Below, piece by piece: positions 12,901 to 24,101 of a stretch of 64,000 bases of DNA. The notes below the pieces were generated by a model, which saw only the letters and a program-made list of their open reading frames with translations, did no database searches and was not told where the DNA came from. Each line of letters begins with the position of its first letter. Position 1 is the stretch's first letter. A program made the position numbers and the translations under genes. The stretch lies in contig NC_065878.1 of the NCBI RefSeq assembly GCF_933775445.1, positions 21,340,395 through 21,404,394 of the forward strand, given 5' to 3'. This DNA is from Argentina anserina. Lineage: Eukaryota > Streptophyta > Magnoliopsida > Rosales > Rosaceae.

Positions 12901-13508
12901 TCAGGAACAGCTGGTGTACCAATGCTTATACCGGATGACGAAGCAGGGACAAAGGATAAGATGCGATCAAGAGACAAGGTGGACAGGGCAGCAAAGATAG
13001 AAAGGCTGAGGAGTAGCTTTAGGATTTGCGAGCCACAAGGAACATTTCTGTGGCCAGACATGAGCATGTCTCCAAAGGGTATGGTTCAGCACAATGACTC
13101 TTTTTTGGTCCCAACTCCTCCCTCAGTTTCCTCTTCCAACAAGTCGGCAACCTGCCTAGTCCTGTCGCACTCCCCATTGAAGCCATTGGCTGAGAGACGT
13201 GCACTCAACATAAGCACTTTGAGCAATGTGATCAAACCAGCTGAGCAGACAAATCCCCAGCTTCAGCTGGCCAACTCTACCAGGATCGGTGACACCCTGG
13301 ATATCAACCTCAATGAGTTCCCTGAGTCCTACAACAATCACTACTGCAATTATTGGGACTCCAACTTACCAGAGAAAGCATCAAGATGTGAGTTGCTGAT
13401 AATCTGTTTTATGTTCAATTCTTCATGGATATGCAGTTTAGTTTACTTTAATGGATTGCAGATGGTGAAGGTCAAAAGGAACACGACAGATCCAGGGAAG
13501 GGTGCTGA
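9916..13508 (+). CDS. DYAD: DYAD / SWITCH1 / AMEIOTIC1-like meiotic regulator
   Basis: Plant-specific nuclear protein. In Arabidopsis SWI1/DYAD establishes sister-chromatid cohesion and the meiotic programme, protecting cohesin from WAPL; maize AM1 is needed for meiotic entry. Exons are placed at 9916-10000, 10108-10208, 10296-10855, 10921-11304, 12278-12389, 12519-12602, 12829-13387 and 13462-13508, giving 643 residues (Arabidopsis is about 639). Residues 35-62 carry VGSFYELDHSKLP...IKSIRVVM. The conserved core is about 249-376, with LIGDTGLIDHLLKHMAERVA and DPYWTPPPGWKIGDN (340-354). It is followed by a coiled-coil stretch (KKSRIEEQMLQLSQSF, EEMNSLLEEM), and then FRICEPQGTFLWPDM, matching the family's late FRICxPxGxFxWP motif. 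Intron 4 is long (973 bp). The last splice is uncertain: keeping the 74-nt final intron leaves the frame open to 13557. Confidence 0.92.
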
Positions 13509-14380
13509 AAAGATGGCAGATGAGTTGTTGGGGTTCACTGATTTTCAGATGTTTTGATGAGTCTTTGAGATTCTTGGCGATGCCATTTTGAGAACATTAT
13601 GACATCAACTTGTTATGTCGCTAATTCACAAAAGGCGTGCTCTTCATCTTTCACTTCTAGACTTCTAGTACTTGAAGCAAAAGCAAATGGTAGGTAACTC
13701 TGGTATCTCCTACTCCTTTTTTGGATACCGGAGAAGCTAAATTATATAGTCGGAACTAGGATATGCTCGAGCAATAAGTGTATTTACATTGAATCATTAG
13801 AGAGTACTTTACTTTATACTTCTAAGTTCTAAATGCTTCTTTTATTTCTCATAAGGTTGACCTCTAAGGTATTATTAAATAGGAAGCTCAATTGTTTTCT
13901 GGATTTTGGCCTAAAGGGAAGTGTTAGCAAATGAAGCGTGTTTGATGAACATGATGAAGTTCATTGATATGAATGTATAAAGTCTGTTTCTTTCTCTTCC
14001 TTTTGATGTACAAATCTTAGTTAGATCCACAAAATTTGTCAAGAGTTGCAAACTAAAATCTTTCCTGAGAAGGGAGTGAATTGGCAACAAAATTTGTTTC
14101 TCCAAATGAGCCCCTGAAGCAAAACCTTTGTTATGAATCTTGTCATCCCGACCATCAATTGTTTCTTAGGGTACACCTCAATACCACAGGTCTCAATCCT
14201 TATCTTGGGCCATACGGAACAATTTCTCCTACACAATGCAAGATTTGCAGCTGCAAGAACAGAGGTTAATTTTACATTCGAAAAAATTAGTTCGTCGTCA
14301 CACTAGATAATATTCGATACAAAAAAAAAATGAAAACAAAAAATCCTTGCCCACAAAGAAACACGTCACCCAAACCCATT
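13509..14380. other. DYAD 3' region and SF1 upstream region
   Basis: No exon or RNA gene recognised. The short open frames here have no family resemblance. Confidence 0.5.
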
Positions 14381-14425
14381 TGGGCTGGGCCTAAGGTGGC
14401 TTTATTCACCGGGTATATATAAATA
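14381..14425 (+). promoter_or_regulatory. SF1 core promoter: site II-like element and TATA box
   Basis: TGGGCTGGGCCTAA at 14381-14394 contains the TGGGCY site II motif typical of TCP-regulated plant housekeeping genes. TATATATAAATA at 14414-14425 is a good TATA box. The TATA box is only 46-57 bases from the SF1 ATG (14471), which predicts a leader of roughly 20-30 nt. Confidence 0.55.
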
Positions 14426-14470
14426 CGCGATGTCGTTTTATTCAGCGAAATTTCTTCGATCTCAAAATCC

Positions 14471-16759
14471 ATGGAGTCCCCTACCGAAACCCTAGGTCAC
14501 CAGCCCCCGTCCGAAGCCCCCGCCGGCAACAACCACTACCCACCGGAGTCCCTCGTCTCCGACTACAACGACCCCTCCCCGCCGCCTCCTCCTCAAACCC
14601 TAGCCGCCGCCGCCGCCGCCGGGAACGGCAATCCCTCCGACGCCAGCAAGGCGGTTGCTCTGCTGATCTCGGAGAACGGAGCGGCCAACACGCAGAGCGG
14701 GACGACGGACAGGGAAGTCTCCGGCGGGGAGGAGGAGACCACCAGCAGGCGGCGCCGCCGCAGCCGCTGGGACCCGCAGCCTGAGTCGGAGAGCCAGGGG
14801 GACGACGCCGGCGGCGGGAAGAGGAAGCGGAAGTCGCGGTGGGCGGCCGAGGAGCCGAAGCCGGTGGTTCAGCTGCCGGATTTCATGGGAGGTATTGAGT
14901 TCGATCCTGAAATTCAAGCTTTGAATAGTCGGCTACTTGAGATTAGTCGGATGCTCTCGTCGGGTTTGCCGTTGGACGACAGGCCGGAAGGAGCGAGGTC
15001 TCCGTCGCCGGAGCCGGTGTATGATAACATGGGGATTAGGATCAATACTAGAGAGTTTCGAGCGCGTGAGAGGTTAAACAGAGAGAGGCAGGAGATTATT
15101 GCTCAGATTCTTAAGAGGAACCCTAACTATAAGCCCCCGGCGGATTACAGGCCGCCGAAGCTTAACAGGAAGCTTTACATTCCCATGAAGGACTACCCCG
15201 GTTACAATTTCATCGGGCTTATAATCGGCCCGAGGGGGAATACTCAGAAGCGGATGGAGAAGGAGACCGGGGCGAAGATTGTCATTCGGGGGAAGGGGTC
15301 TGTGAAGGAAGGGAGATTGCAACAGAAGAGGGATTTGAAGCCCGACCCGTCGGAGAATGAGGACTTGCATGTTCTGGTCGAGGCCGATACGCAGGAGGCG
15401 CTGGACGCTGCGGCCGGGATGGTGGAGAAGCTCCTGCAGCCTGTGGATGAGGTGCTGAATGAGCACAAGAGGCAACAGCTGAGGGAGCTCGCCGCGCTGA
15501 ATGGGACCATTAGGGATGAGGAGTATTGTAGGCTGTGTGGGGAGCCCGGGCATCGGCAGTATGCGTGTCCGTCGCGGACGTCGACGTTTAAGAGTGACGT
15601 GCTGTGTAAGATATGTGGTGATGGTGGGCATCCTACTATTGATTGCCCGATGAAGGGTACGTCTGGGAAGAAGATGGATGATGAGTATCAGAATTTTTTG
15701 GCTGAGTTAGGTGGGACAATGCCCGAGTCGGCAACTCGACAGACTGCTACTCTGGCTCTTGGCCCAGGGACTCCAGCGGGCAATCCTCCGTGGTCTAACA
15801 GTGGTGGGAGTGCTGGTAGCAATGCATCACATCCAGGGTTGGGTTTTTCTGGAATGAAGCCTACGACAAAGGAGCACGACGACACGAATCTTTACATTGG
15901 ATACTTGCCGCCTACTCTCGAGGATGAAGGTTTGATCAGTATGTTTTCACATTTTGGTGAGATTGTGATGGCTAAAGTTATCAAGGACAGGAACACTGGG
16001 TTGAGTAAAGGTTATGGATTCGTGAAGTACGCAGATGTTCAGATGGCTAATAATGCTATTGCAAGCATGAATGGGTATAAGCTTGAGGGTCGATCAATTG
16101 CTGTCAGAGTTGCTGGCAAGCCTCCCCAGCCTGTTGTGCCTCCTGGACCTCCAGCTTCCGCAATGGGGTCATACCCTGGTTCCAGTCAGCCTGTTGGTGC
16201 CTATCCCTCCCAGCAGTTTACACCAGCTCCTGTCGGTAGTGCTCCACCTATGTATTCGGGTAATCCAGTTCCATGGGGACCCCCTGCTCCTCCCCCTTAT
16301 GCTCCTTATGCACCTCCGCCGCCCCCTGGTTCAAACATGTATTATCCTCCCATGAGTCAGCCTATGGCTGGTTATGGTGCACGCTACCCTCCTCCCCCCG
16401 GCGCACCACCTCAGCCACCCTCCAGTGAAGCACCGCCGAGTTACCCTCCTCCAGGGGTTCAATCTGAAAATTCCACCCAACCTTTACCGGCTAATATGTA
16501 TGGGAGCTCTTTACCAGCGATGCCACCAAATGGCCAACATACGTATCCTGCATCTTCATATGGTTACTCATCTTACTACAATGCAGTCCCACCTCCCCCT
16601 CCCTCGACTGCAGACCAATCTCTGAACATTGGTAATGTGCCATGGGCCACAAATACTCCGCCTCCCCTTCCCCCTCCAGCCGCTCCTGCTTCTTCAGCAG
16701 AGAAACCAACCTTTGGTGCAGACGCAGAGTACGAGAAGTTCATGGCAGAGACAAAATAA
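14471..16759 (+). CDS. SF1: Splicing factor 1 / branch-point binding protein (plant type)
   Basis: Nuclear splicing factor that recognises the intron branch point in the early spliceosome. The single 762-residue exon has all plant SF1 parts. An acidic/basic N-terminus carries two SRW motifs (RRSRW 96-100 and KSRW 121-124) of the kind bound by U2AF UHM domains. A helix-hairpin region (about 130-225) precedes the KH-QUA2 RNA-binding domain (about 234-330), with [16 protein letters not shown]. Two CCHC zinc knuckles follow, at C353-C366 and C379-C392. A C-terminal RRM (472-549) has RNP2 LYIGYL and RNP1 KGYGFVKY; the RRM separates plant SF1 from animal and yeast BBP. The tail is Pro-rich. The Arabidopsis homologue AT5G51300 is about 804 residues. 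The 5' half of the ORF is far richer in GC than its surroundings. Confidence 0.96.
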   Translation: MESPTETLGHQPPSEAPAGNNHYPPESLVSDYNDPSPPPPPQTLAAAAAAGNGNPSDASKAVALLISENGAANTQSGTTDREVSGGEEETTSRRRRRSRWDPQPESESQGDDAGGGKRKRKSRWAAEEPKPVVQLPDFMGGIEFDPEIQALNSRLLEISRMLSSGLPLDDRPEGARSPSPEPVYDNMGIRINTREFRARERLNRERQEIIAQILKRNPNYKPPADYRPPKLNRKLYIPMKDYPGYNFIGLIIGPRGNTQKRMEKETGAKIVIRGKGSVKEGRLQQKRDLKPDPSENEDLHVLVEADTQEALDAAAGMVEKLLQPVDEVLNEHKRQQLRELAALNGTIRDEEYCRLCGEPGHRQYACPSRTSTFKSDVLCKICGDGGHPTIDCPMKGTSGKKMDDEYQNFLAELGGTMPESATRQTATLALGPGTPAGNPPWSNSGGSAGSNASHPGLGFSGMKPTTKEHDDTNLYIGYLPPTLEDEGLISMFSHFGEIVMAKVIKDRNTGLSKGYGFVKYADVQMANNAIASMNGYKLEGRSIAVRVAGKPPQPVVPPGPPASAMGSYPGSSQPVGAYPSQQFTPAPVGSAPPMYSGNPVPWGPPAPPPYAPYAPPPPPGSNMYYPPMSQPMAGYGARYPPPPGAPPQPPSSEAPPSYPPPGVQSENSTQPLPANMYGSSLPAMPPNGQHTYPASSYGYSSYYNAVPPPPPSTADQSLNIGNVPWATNTPPPLPPPAAPASSAEKPTFGADAEYEKFMAETK

Positions 16760-19400
16760 TATGGTCATTTGATTTTCTCCAAGTTAACAGGTATGCGCTG
16801 CATGTCTTTGGTTTGATTCTGCTAACACGTTTTTAGTTATATACATATATCTGATGAATATGAGCTTGGGCATTCATTTAGTTACATGTTTGAGCAGCAT
16901 CAGTTGTATCTCCTACTTAAGCAGGCAATATATGGGGACGTCTCTGCTATCAAATGTTTTATAACACATCTTTAAGGCTGATAGTATGCTTTATTTATTG
17001 CCTATTGGATTGTGATGCTAATGCAAAAATCTGTCAGATTTGAAAGTTTTATGTACAAGGTTTTTCCTTTTCTCTGGATTGACTAATAATTTTTCAAACG
17101 AAAACTATACCCTTACAAGCTACGCCAATGATATGACTTGTTGCTAATATAGGATTTTGCATCTATTATATGTATGTACAGATACAAAAGTTGCCTATAT
17201 GGCCGTGTCCATCAAATTTGTACTAAGGCATTATTTAAAAATTCAATATGTTGTATTCTGGAGAAAGTTCTAAACTCCTTCAGCTCTCTCCCTCTTGCTT
17301 TGTTGAAAGGGTGGGAGCTTTTACATGGTGTATTTTCTAGAATCTGCTTTGCAGTACTCTTGTCTACTTTTTTTTTTCTTTTAAAAGTTTTATATCACGC
17401 CGGGGCTTTCACTTGGTCTTTTTATATGTGAAGGTTTACAGAAATCAGATGTTCATGCAACTATGGTAAGTATGTGTTCCCACGGATTTTCTGTATATGG
17501 CACCAAAAAAGAACAAGGAAATGAAGAAAGACTTTCTAATGATTAACTATTCTGTTGGTGCCATTCCTGTTTTATTTGATTTCATTCACCTTGAAAATCC
17601 TTTTCGTTTACAGATGATTTTAATGATGCATGAGTTGTAAATTGCCTTATCCTTGGAAGGGCACATCTTTAATTTGTTTCCATTCTCAGTGCACGTGTGT
17701 CACTGCGTAAATTATTTTATTATATTATTATGTTATTTCTGTTATTGACCCTTCTCTGTTGCCATTATGTAAATCTTTTACAGGACTAACGTTTTCTTGG
17801 AGCTCTTGTCAACGTGATTTCTTACCTCTTGCCATGACTTTGTTGGAAGTTTGGGACTCACATCTTTAACCTTGCTGTTATGTTATGACCTTTGCAGAGA
17901 CTTGGCGGAACCTCAGTGATTGCTCTTTGGAGAAGCTAAACCATATGATTCATATTATTTACAATGCTTATGTTGGACTTAATTTTCTATTTCTGTGCTT
18001 GCTGTTAATGTCTTGTCACTAATGTCTTTGTTAAGTTTTGTTCTGAATATTTGGTACTGATGTTTATGCTGCCAAGTTGACCAAGTGGGCTACAGCTTGA
18101 TTCTTACTTTTGTGATTGCCTTCCCTGAAAATAAGAAATATGTGAGAAGATTTAAAACTAACCTGCATGGATGATTTTCCCTTGTGTATGTTTTCATGGC
18201 ATCTTAGTTTATGTTACATGTACAAGGAATTTTGAGTAGGAATGAGTCTAGGAAAGTCGTTTTTCTTGGTGATTGGGTTCATGTTATGTTGTCGCTAACC
18301 GTCATCTCCACTAGTGGAAAATTACTAACCCTGTATGCAGAGGAGAACTTGCTCAACCTACACACGACAGTCATGGTGGGCTCTTGAGTTCAGTTATATT
18401 AGGGATTTCAACAGTGGAACTTCTTATAACGCTTACCTCCTCGATGGCTTTAGGCTGCAACTATCTTTACCCATTTCAGATTCTGTATGTAGCTGTTGTA
18501 CTATATGATCATTAGCTAGTAGTTCCTGAGAGTTTTTTTTACTTGTACATTAGGCCTACACTTTCTCCTTGGAGCTGGGAAGATCAGTCCGTTCTCAAAT
18601 TTCATTTTTAATGAAAATTAAGATTCGCCAATATGAGTCAAAATGAGAAGGTTTCCTCTATATTATTTTCTGCATTTCCATGTTTTTCCAGTAATAACTG
18701 AATATCAAATTACACATACCCAGGAATGATTAGTAGCTGAGGAAATTACACCCTGCGAAACATGGCCACCATAGTTTGATCATGAGAATGAATGTATAAA
18801 TGATCATTATGAACTTGATGAATAGTTTGATTGCAACCACATGTTCGTCTGTGGAAACTGAATCTGAGTTGGGTGATGTTGCATATATTCACTGTCGAAT
18901 TAAAGCTGTAGTCACTACTGGATGAATCAATAGCAAATCTGGAACTTGTAACGACCGCTTAAAGTGGACATGGATTCAATCATCACCCAATAACTTTGAT
19001 CTTGTGTACTCCCGAAGTCCTGATAGCTTCAGATAATTGGATCCAACCCATGCGTAGTTAACATCACATTGTAATCTCCTACCATCTTAACTGCATCAAT
19101 TCACACTAAACTAGATAGTAATAGTAAAACAGGAGAGAATTGTATTGCAACTTTGTAAGTAGACAATTTCGACAGTTCTATTATTCTTGAAATTCTTGTA
19201 TGCACGGCGTGCACGATCTTAATTATTGAAAATAATTTATATTTAGGATTCACCGTATATTTATATGATTTTTTTTAATCTGTGCCGTTCAAATGATGTG
19301 AAAATGCACACGGTGCACTGAAAATATTCTAAATTTTCTTGGTAAATCGTAGATTAGTGGTTAGTTCAAATACTAAATGATTAGGGCTTTGTCATATAAG
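16760..19400. other. SF1 3' untranslated and intergenic region
   Basis: 2.6 kb of AT-rich DNA. The 3' UTR of SF1 must lie at its start; AACAG|GTATGC at about 16790 could be a splice donor in that UTR. I see no second gene, RNA gene or terminal-repeat element. Confidence 0.45.
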
Positions 19401-19407
19401 TGTTGTC

Positions 19408-19491
19408 AGCCTAGTTGGTAAAGCCCCCTCATTCTCTCCGAAGCGTCATCCGTTCGAACCTTCGCTCCGCCCAATTTTCCATCAATTTTTT
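19408..19491 (+). promoter_or_regulatory. tRNA-like Pol III A-box/B-box pair with T-run (SINE head or tRNA relic)
   Basis: CAGCCTAGTTGG at 19408-19419 is close to the A-box TAGCTCAGTTGG. CGTTCGAACCT at 19452-19462 is close to the B-box GGTTCGAATCC. The spacing is the normal 30-40 bases, and T4 (about 19476) and T7 (about 19485-19491) runs follow, as in a Pol III terminator. I cannot fold it into a good cloverleaf, so a SINE head or tRNA relic is likelier than a tRNA gene. It ends about 30 bases before the RPC4 start codon. Confidence 0.5.
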
Positions 19492-19522
19492 TCCTTCTTC
19501 TTCTCCGGCAAGCCAAACCGCC

Positions 19523-21832
19523 ATGGACAAAGCAGAGTCAGCTGCTCCTCGCCGGAAGGTAACATCCCCATCCCTCTCTTCAATTTTCAGTTTCAACTAA
19601 TCCCAATTCCATCTCATAGATCTCAAAACTCATTCCAATTCCCGCTCTGTATTTGTTTGCAGGGAAGGTTCAAGCCCAAAGCTCCACCCAGAAAGCCCAA
19701 ACCTACAACGTAATCGGAGTTCATTTCATTTCTCCAAATCAATAATCCCCCAATTATTTTTAATCTCTTAACAATTTCTGTTTCGAATTAATTTACTGCA
19801 GTGAGGATGAAGTTGCTGAGATAGAAGAAAGAGAAGCCAAGGCTCTGCTTCGAAGGCTCCAGGTAATTATTATAAACACCTCATCTTCAGAATAATCCGA
19901 TTTTTCTTTTATATTAATTAAAAATCTATTCTTCTTTTAATTTTAGAGAGTTTTCTATTACATGTTTAAATATATCAGAATGATTTATTTTGTGTTTGGT
20001 ACACATAGTTTTGGCTTTTATGAAAAATAACCTAAAGAGTAAGGTCCTGTTTGGTTGCTAACAAAGGTTGGTGAGTCTACGTTTTCTTGTTTTGGTAAGT
20101 TGTGTGTCAACCTTTAACCTTCCTTGTTTGGTTTCTTTAGGTGAAAGATTGAAGGTAAAAAGAGAAATTTATCTAGGGTTTGAGAGCCAAAGGAAATAAG
20201 TGACTTGAAAGAGGCTAACTTGTTTAGTTTGATAAATGTGTGATCAGAAAGCTGATATTGGTGATTAGATACATCCATTTATGTATGCTTTGCTTTCAGT
20301 TATATGTGCTCTACAGATCATTGTTTTTTGTATCTGCATTTACAGGAGAAGCAGGCAAGACGTGCTCCTAGATCCGAAAAGAAATGTAATTTTTCTACTT
20401 TCTTATGGTTTATCGTGTTGATTGGATGTGGTTACTAGATTAAGTTTAATTCTATAGCCAGTTTGTTCAATGCTTGCCTGCTGATTTGGTAATCTGCAAC
20501 TTAGTAAGCATTCAGCAATGTAAACTGGAACACTCTAGTGTGGTTTCTATTCATTTGTTTTTTCGTTGATCTACAGCTGCTGTGGAAGTGGCAATTGGTC
20601 CTGGAGCTCAATCTTCAGGCCCCCTGAGGTTGTATGGGGTACCAAAGGTAGAAAATTTTGATCAAGGGAGCAGCTTAGAAGTGAAAGGCTCTGACGATGA
20701 TCAGATTCTGTCACCTTCACCTTTGGCTACCAGGGGACCTGGAACTTATGCGCCTATGGATATTGATATTGCGGATGCATCATTTTCAAATGTCAAGAAT
20801 CAGTATATAGAGATTTGGGTAAAAATTCTGACTGTGACCAACTCCTTAACGGTTTCTTGTCTCTAACTGCTAAGCTGTCTACTCTCTTGCTGCTGCTGCA
20901 GGATTATGAGAACAGCAAATATCCTACTAGTCTTCCACTTAGGAAGCCCTACTCTGGAGACCCAGGTATTCTCATCAGATGCATATTAAAAGTTACAGGA
21001 CTTTTACTTTCCATACAATTGATGGCTTTCAATGAGTATTGCTTCTGTTATAATAAGAGACCTAAGTTTTCTTGGATGCAGTGAAGAACTTATGCGTTGG
21101 TTCTACTGTTTTCTTTTGCAGACATTCTAAATGAGAAGGAATTTGTTGAGGATGCTGCAAAAGAGTATGATGAGAGTACTATAAATTGTGCTTCAGAACT
21201 TGGGCTGCAGGTGAGTGTTGGTACCTCAGTAATAAGAAATTATGAGAATCTCTTGTTTCGTAAACAATCAATGTTGGGCAATTAATCGAATGGTAAAGGT
21301 TATAGTATGTTACTGGTGATTGGTGACAGGATCAAAATGTGGAAGAGAAGTTGCTTTTTGTTCAGCTGCCTCCTACTCTGCCATTTGTAAAGCGATCTAC
21401 TACTGCAAAAGGGAAAGAGAAAGTCGGAAGCTCAATGCCATCAGAGAAGGTCGTTGGTGCAGCAAAGAAGGGCGGTTGTTTGGAAGATTTATCTGAGGGG
21501 TATATGGGGAAGATGCTGGTTTACAAGAGTGGAGCAGTCAAGTTCAAGCTAGGAGATGCACTGTATGATGTAAGTCATATAGCCGTGCCTTTCCTTAATC
21601 TAAAATGAAAGCATAACATCTGCATAGATGAACACCTAAAGTTCGGATTTTCACTAGAACCATGGCTTGGTATGTGCAGGTTTCACCCGGTTCTGATTGT
21701 GTATTTGCTCAAGATGTTGCTGCAATCAACACTGCAGCCAGAAAGTGTTGTGTTCTTGGAGAGCTCGGCCAGCGAGTTGTTATAACTCCTGATGTGGATT
21801 CCCTACTAGACGCAACAATCGAATTGGAATGA
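19523..21832 (+). CDS. RPC4: DNA-directed RNA polymerase III subunit RPC4
   Basis: Subunit of Pol III (POLR3D/RPC53 family), which works with RPC5 in initiation, termination and re-initiation. Nine exons are placed: 19523-19558, 19663-19709, 19802-19862, 20346-20385, 20577-20818, 20902-20965, 21122-21210, 21330-21569 and 21680-21832. They give 323 residues, and all introns are GT-AG. The N-terminus is basic (GRFKPKAPPRKPKPT), then acidic and helical (EDEVAEIEEREAKALLRRLQ). The conserved Rpc4 domain fills roughly 190-323, with LPFVKR, GYMGKMLVYKSGAVKFKLG, ALYDVSPGSDCVFAQDVAAI and LGELGQRVVITPDVDSLL. The start codon, MDKAESAAPRRK, is the first good ATG. A Pol III-type A/B-box sequence lies just upstream. 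Confidence 0.9.
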
Positions 21833-22043
21833 GGTTAAGCTAGTAAGAGGTTGCCACAACCTGGTATCGGTGGAGTTTAATGCAAATGAGAAACCTGGTA
21901 TTGGTAGATATGTACAAGTAGATATGTCCATAGAGTCGCAAACGCTGAGCTAGTGAGCTGAGTGGGATATAAAGAGTAGCAACCTGTAGTCATGTAGCGT
22001 TGGCACATTGCATTAAGATTTGGTATGTGGTAGCTGATCTAGT

Positions 22044-22639
22044 TGTTAAACAGCGATAACCGTGGTTTATGGACCAATTATACTGATATTGTCTCAACTT
22101 AGCCACCTCACAAGTGTTGGGTTTTAATCACAAAAGGTCTTGGTACAATTGGTTATTATCCACCTAATTATAATCTCTATTTTTATTTGTCACTTCTTAG
22201 ATGTGAGATCTCTCCTCTCCAACACGCCCCCTCACGTGCAACCTAATTTTTAGGTCTGCACGTGACAGATTAACATCTCACACACTGGGACGAAATAAAT
22301 CAAGGTCTAGTAACCAACGACACTTGGTGACCATCCAATCGGAAAACCCTCCGATGGCATGATAATGGCACCCATCATGGGTCTATGACAAAGTGGCATC
22401 AAACTCGAGCCCACGACAGATTGGAGGCGCGACTGGAGAGGAACCCGCTTTGATACCATGTTAAACAGCGACAAGCGTGACCCGTGGACCAACTGTACCG
22501 ATACTGTCCTAACTTAGCCACCTCACATGTGTTGGATTTTAATCACAAAAGGCCTCGGTACAATTAATTATTATCCACCCACTTATAATCTCTATTTTTA
22601 TTTGTCACTTCTTAGATGTGGGATCTCTCCTCTCCAACA
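22044..22639 (-). mobile_element. TRIM: miniature LTR retrotransposon
   Basis: Two 181-bp direct repeats (22044-22224 and 22459-22639) begin TGTTAAACAG and end CTCCAACA. They are flanked by a perfect 5-bp duplication CTAGT (22039-22043 and 22640-22644). The element lies on the minus strand. Next to the right LTR the minus strand reads TGGTATCAAAGCGGG, an initiator-tRNA-Met primer site. Next to the left LTR it reads GAGGGGGCG, a polypurine tract. The 234-bp interior cannot code. By eye the LTRs differ at about 12% of sites, mostly transitions, so the copy is old. Confidence 0.9.
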
Positions 22640-22849
22640 CTAGTTAGTATGGTCATTACGTAATTGTTCTGGGAATAGAGAAGGCTATTTTGATCTTCAA
22701 GTAAAGAAATATATCTTCTTGCTGTCATAAGATTGACTTGATAATGCATTGACTTCATTCTATTAGTAGAATGGTGTCCCAGTATTTACATAAGTTCATA
22801 CTGGTTTTTTTACTATTCTTAATCCTATGTAGAAGATAAAAGATAAAAT

Positions 22850-22965
22850 GGAGCTTCTATTAATATCTCTAAAATTATTACTTAGACCTCCCTCTTTTCT
22901 CATGTCAGTGTTGATTTTGTCAACTCGTGCCAATTTACCAATTAAAACATATAAGTGTATAGACA
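22850..22965. mobile_element. Partial copy of the 4565-5178 MITE family
   Basis: GGAGCTTCTATTAATATCTC followed by CTTAGACCTCC and GTGTTGATTTTGTCAACTCG matches the terminal 110 bp of the element at 4565-5178. No opposite end was found, so this is a broken copy. Confidence 0.5.
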
Positions 22966-23060
22966 TTGTAACAAAGGATTTATTACATTGGACTATATAT
23001 TCCAATCCAACCTCGCACCTCTCTTCCTCCCACACCTCTCTTCATTTTTTTTGAAGGGTT

Positions 23061-23170
23061 GAGGAAGTACCAAGAGAGGCATCGAGAGCTTTGCTTTTTG
23101 ACATTGTAAACTCAGGATGCCCTAGAGGCTCCTCCATCTAATAGATTTTTCCTTCAAAAGAAAAAAAAAC
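23061..23170 (+). mobile_element. LINE 3'-end fragment, copy A
   Basis: The frame reads VPREASRALLFDIVNSGCPR, followed by stops and an A-rich tail. A second dispersed copy with nearly the same peptide (VPCEASRAFVFDIVGHGCPR) and tail is at 51172-51285. A shared peptide, stop and A-tail suggest the extreme 3' end of a LINE ORF2. The family is inferred from these features only. Confidence 0.4.
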
Positions 23171-24101
23171 ACATGAAGAAAGTATGAGAAACTGAACTAT
23201 CTGTGTTATTCTTAACCCCCTTTGGAAAAACAAGCAAGTTCCTGCTGCTGATTTTTTTTTTCTGTAGTTGCTCAATATCGTATCTTAGTTGTTTTGGTGG
23301 TCTTAAACTCTTAATCGCCATGATGTCCCTGTATTTAGTAACTTGCAATATGATCGATCTAAATTTATTCTCTGGTTTCTGTTTCTCGTTACCATTCTAA
23401 ATCAGCTGAAGTTACATCTTCTATTTTTTATTCTTCATGTTGTACATTTGTTGGTAAAGTAGTAGTGCTACTTCTGGTAAAAACCAATTTGCCTCAAGTT
23501 GTTGTCTGATATGTAGAACAACAGAGAGATAGCTCATAGCCTCCTAGTTATAGTTTCCTGATCTTACACACAATTTTAGGCTCTCTTGTTTTTGTTTCAG
23601 TATGTTTTCCGGACCAAACAAGAGTTGCGTAGTAAAAAACTATTGAAAATTTGAATACACAACTCTATTTTTACCCTTTATTCATTGAAAAAAGAACACC
23701 AATTTCGTGTTTATTGTGATTCAAGGGCCAAAGACTCAAAGAGGCATGGCTAAGTTCATAATGAAAACCGAGCCAGGATTCCAATGAATAATGTGCATGT
23801 TCTTTCTTCTTCTTCTTTTTTTCTGTACTTTTATTTTTTCTAAATTAAATGAGCGAGCAACTTTCATCAACAAAGTGAATCACTTATCACAAATGAAATA
23901 TTCAATCATCCACTAGTTCACTAAAACACTACAAATATTCCATACAGCCCCATATCAGAAACCTCTGCCGGCTCTATGTGCCAGACTTGAACATCGGGAA
24001 AAAAAAGATGAGTTGAAACAGCAGATGTGTCTAGATACATTAAAATATAACAGAAAGCCAATCTATGGGGAAATTCCACCTGTGATGTCAACGGATTATG
24101 G
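23171..24101. other. Intergenic and 3' region of the next gene
   Basis: AT-rich. The 3' UTR of the minus-strand gene ending at 24102 lies at the right edge. No other feature is recognised. Confidence 0.45.

Noticed and set aside
15074..15631. 185-codon minus-strand open frame
   Set aside because: Shadow of the GC-rich SF1 coding exon.
19408..19470. Possible tRNA gene
   Set aside because: A/B boxes are good, but I could not pair an acceptor stem and anticodon arm, so I list it only as a tRNA-like promoter element.
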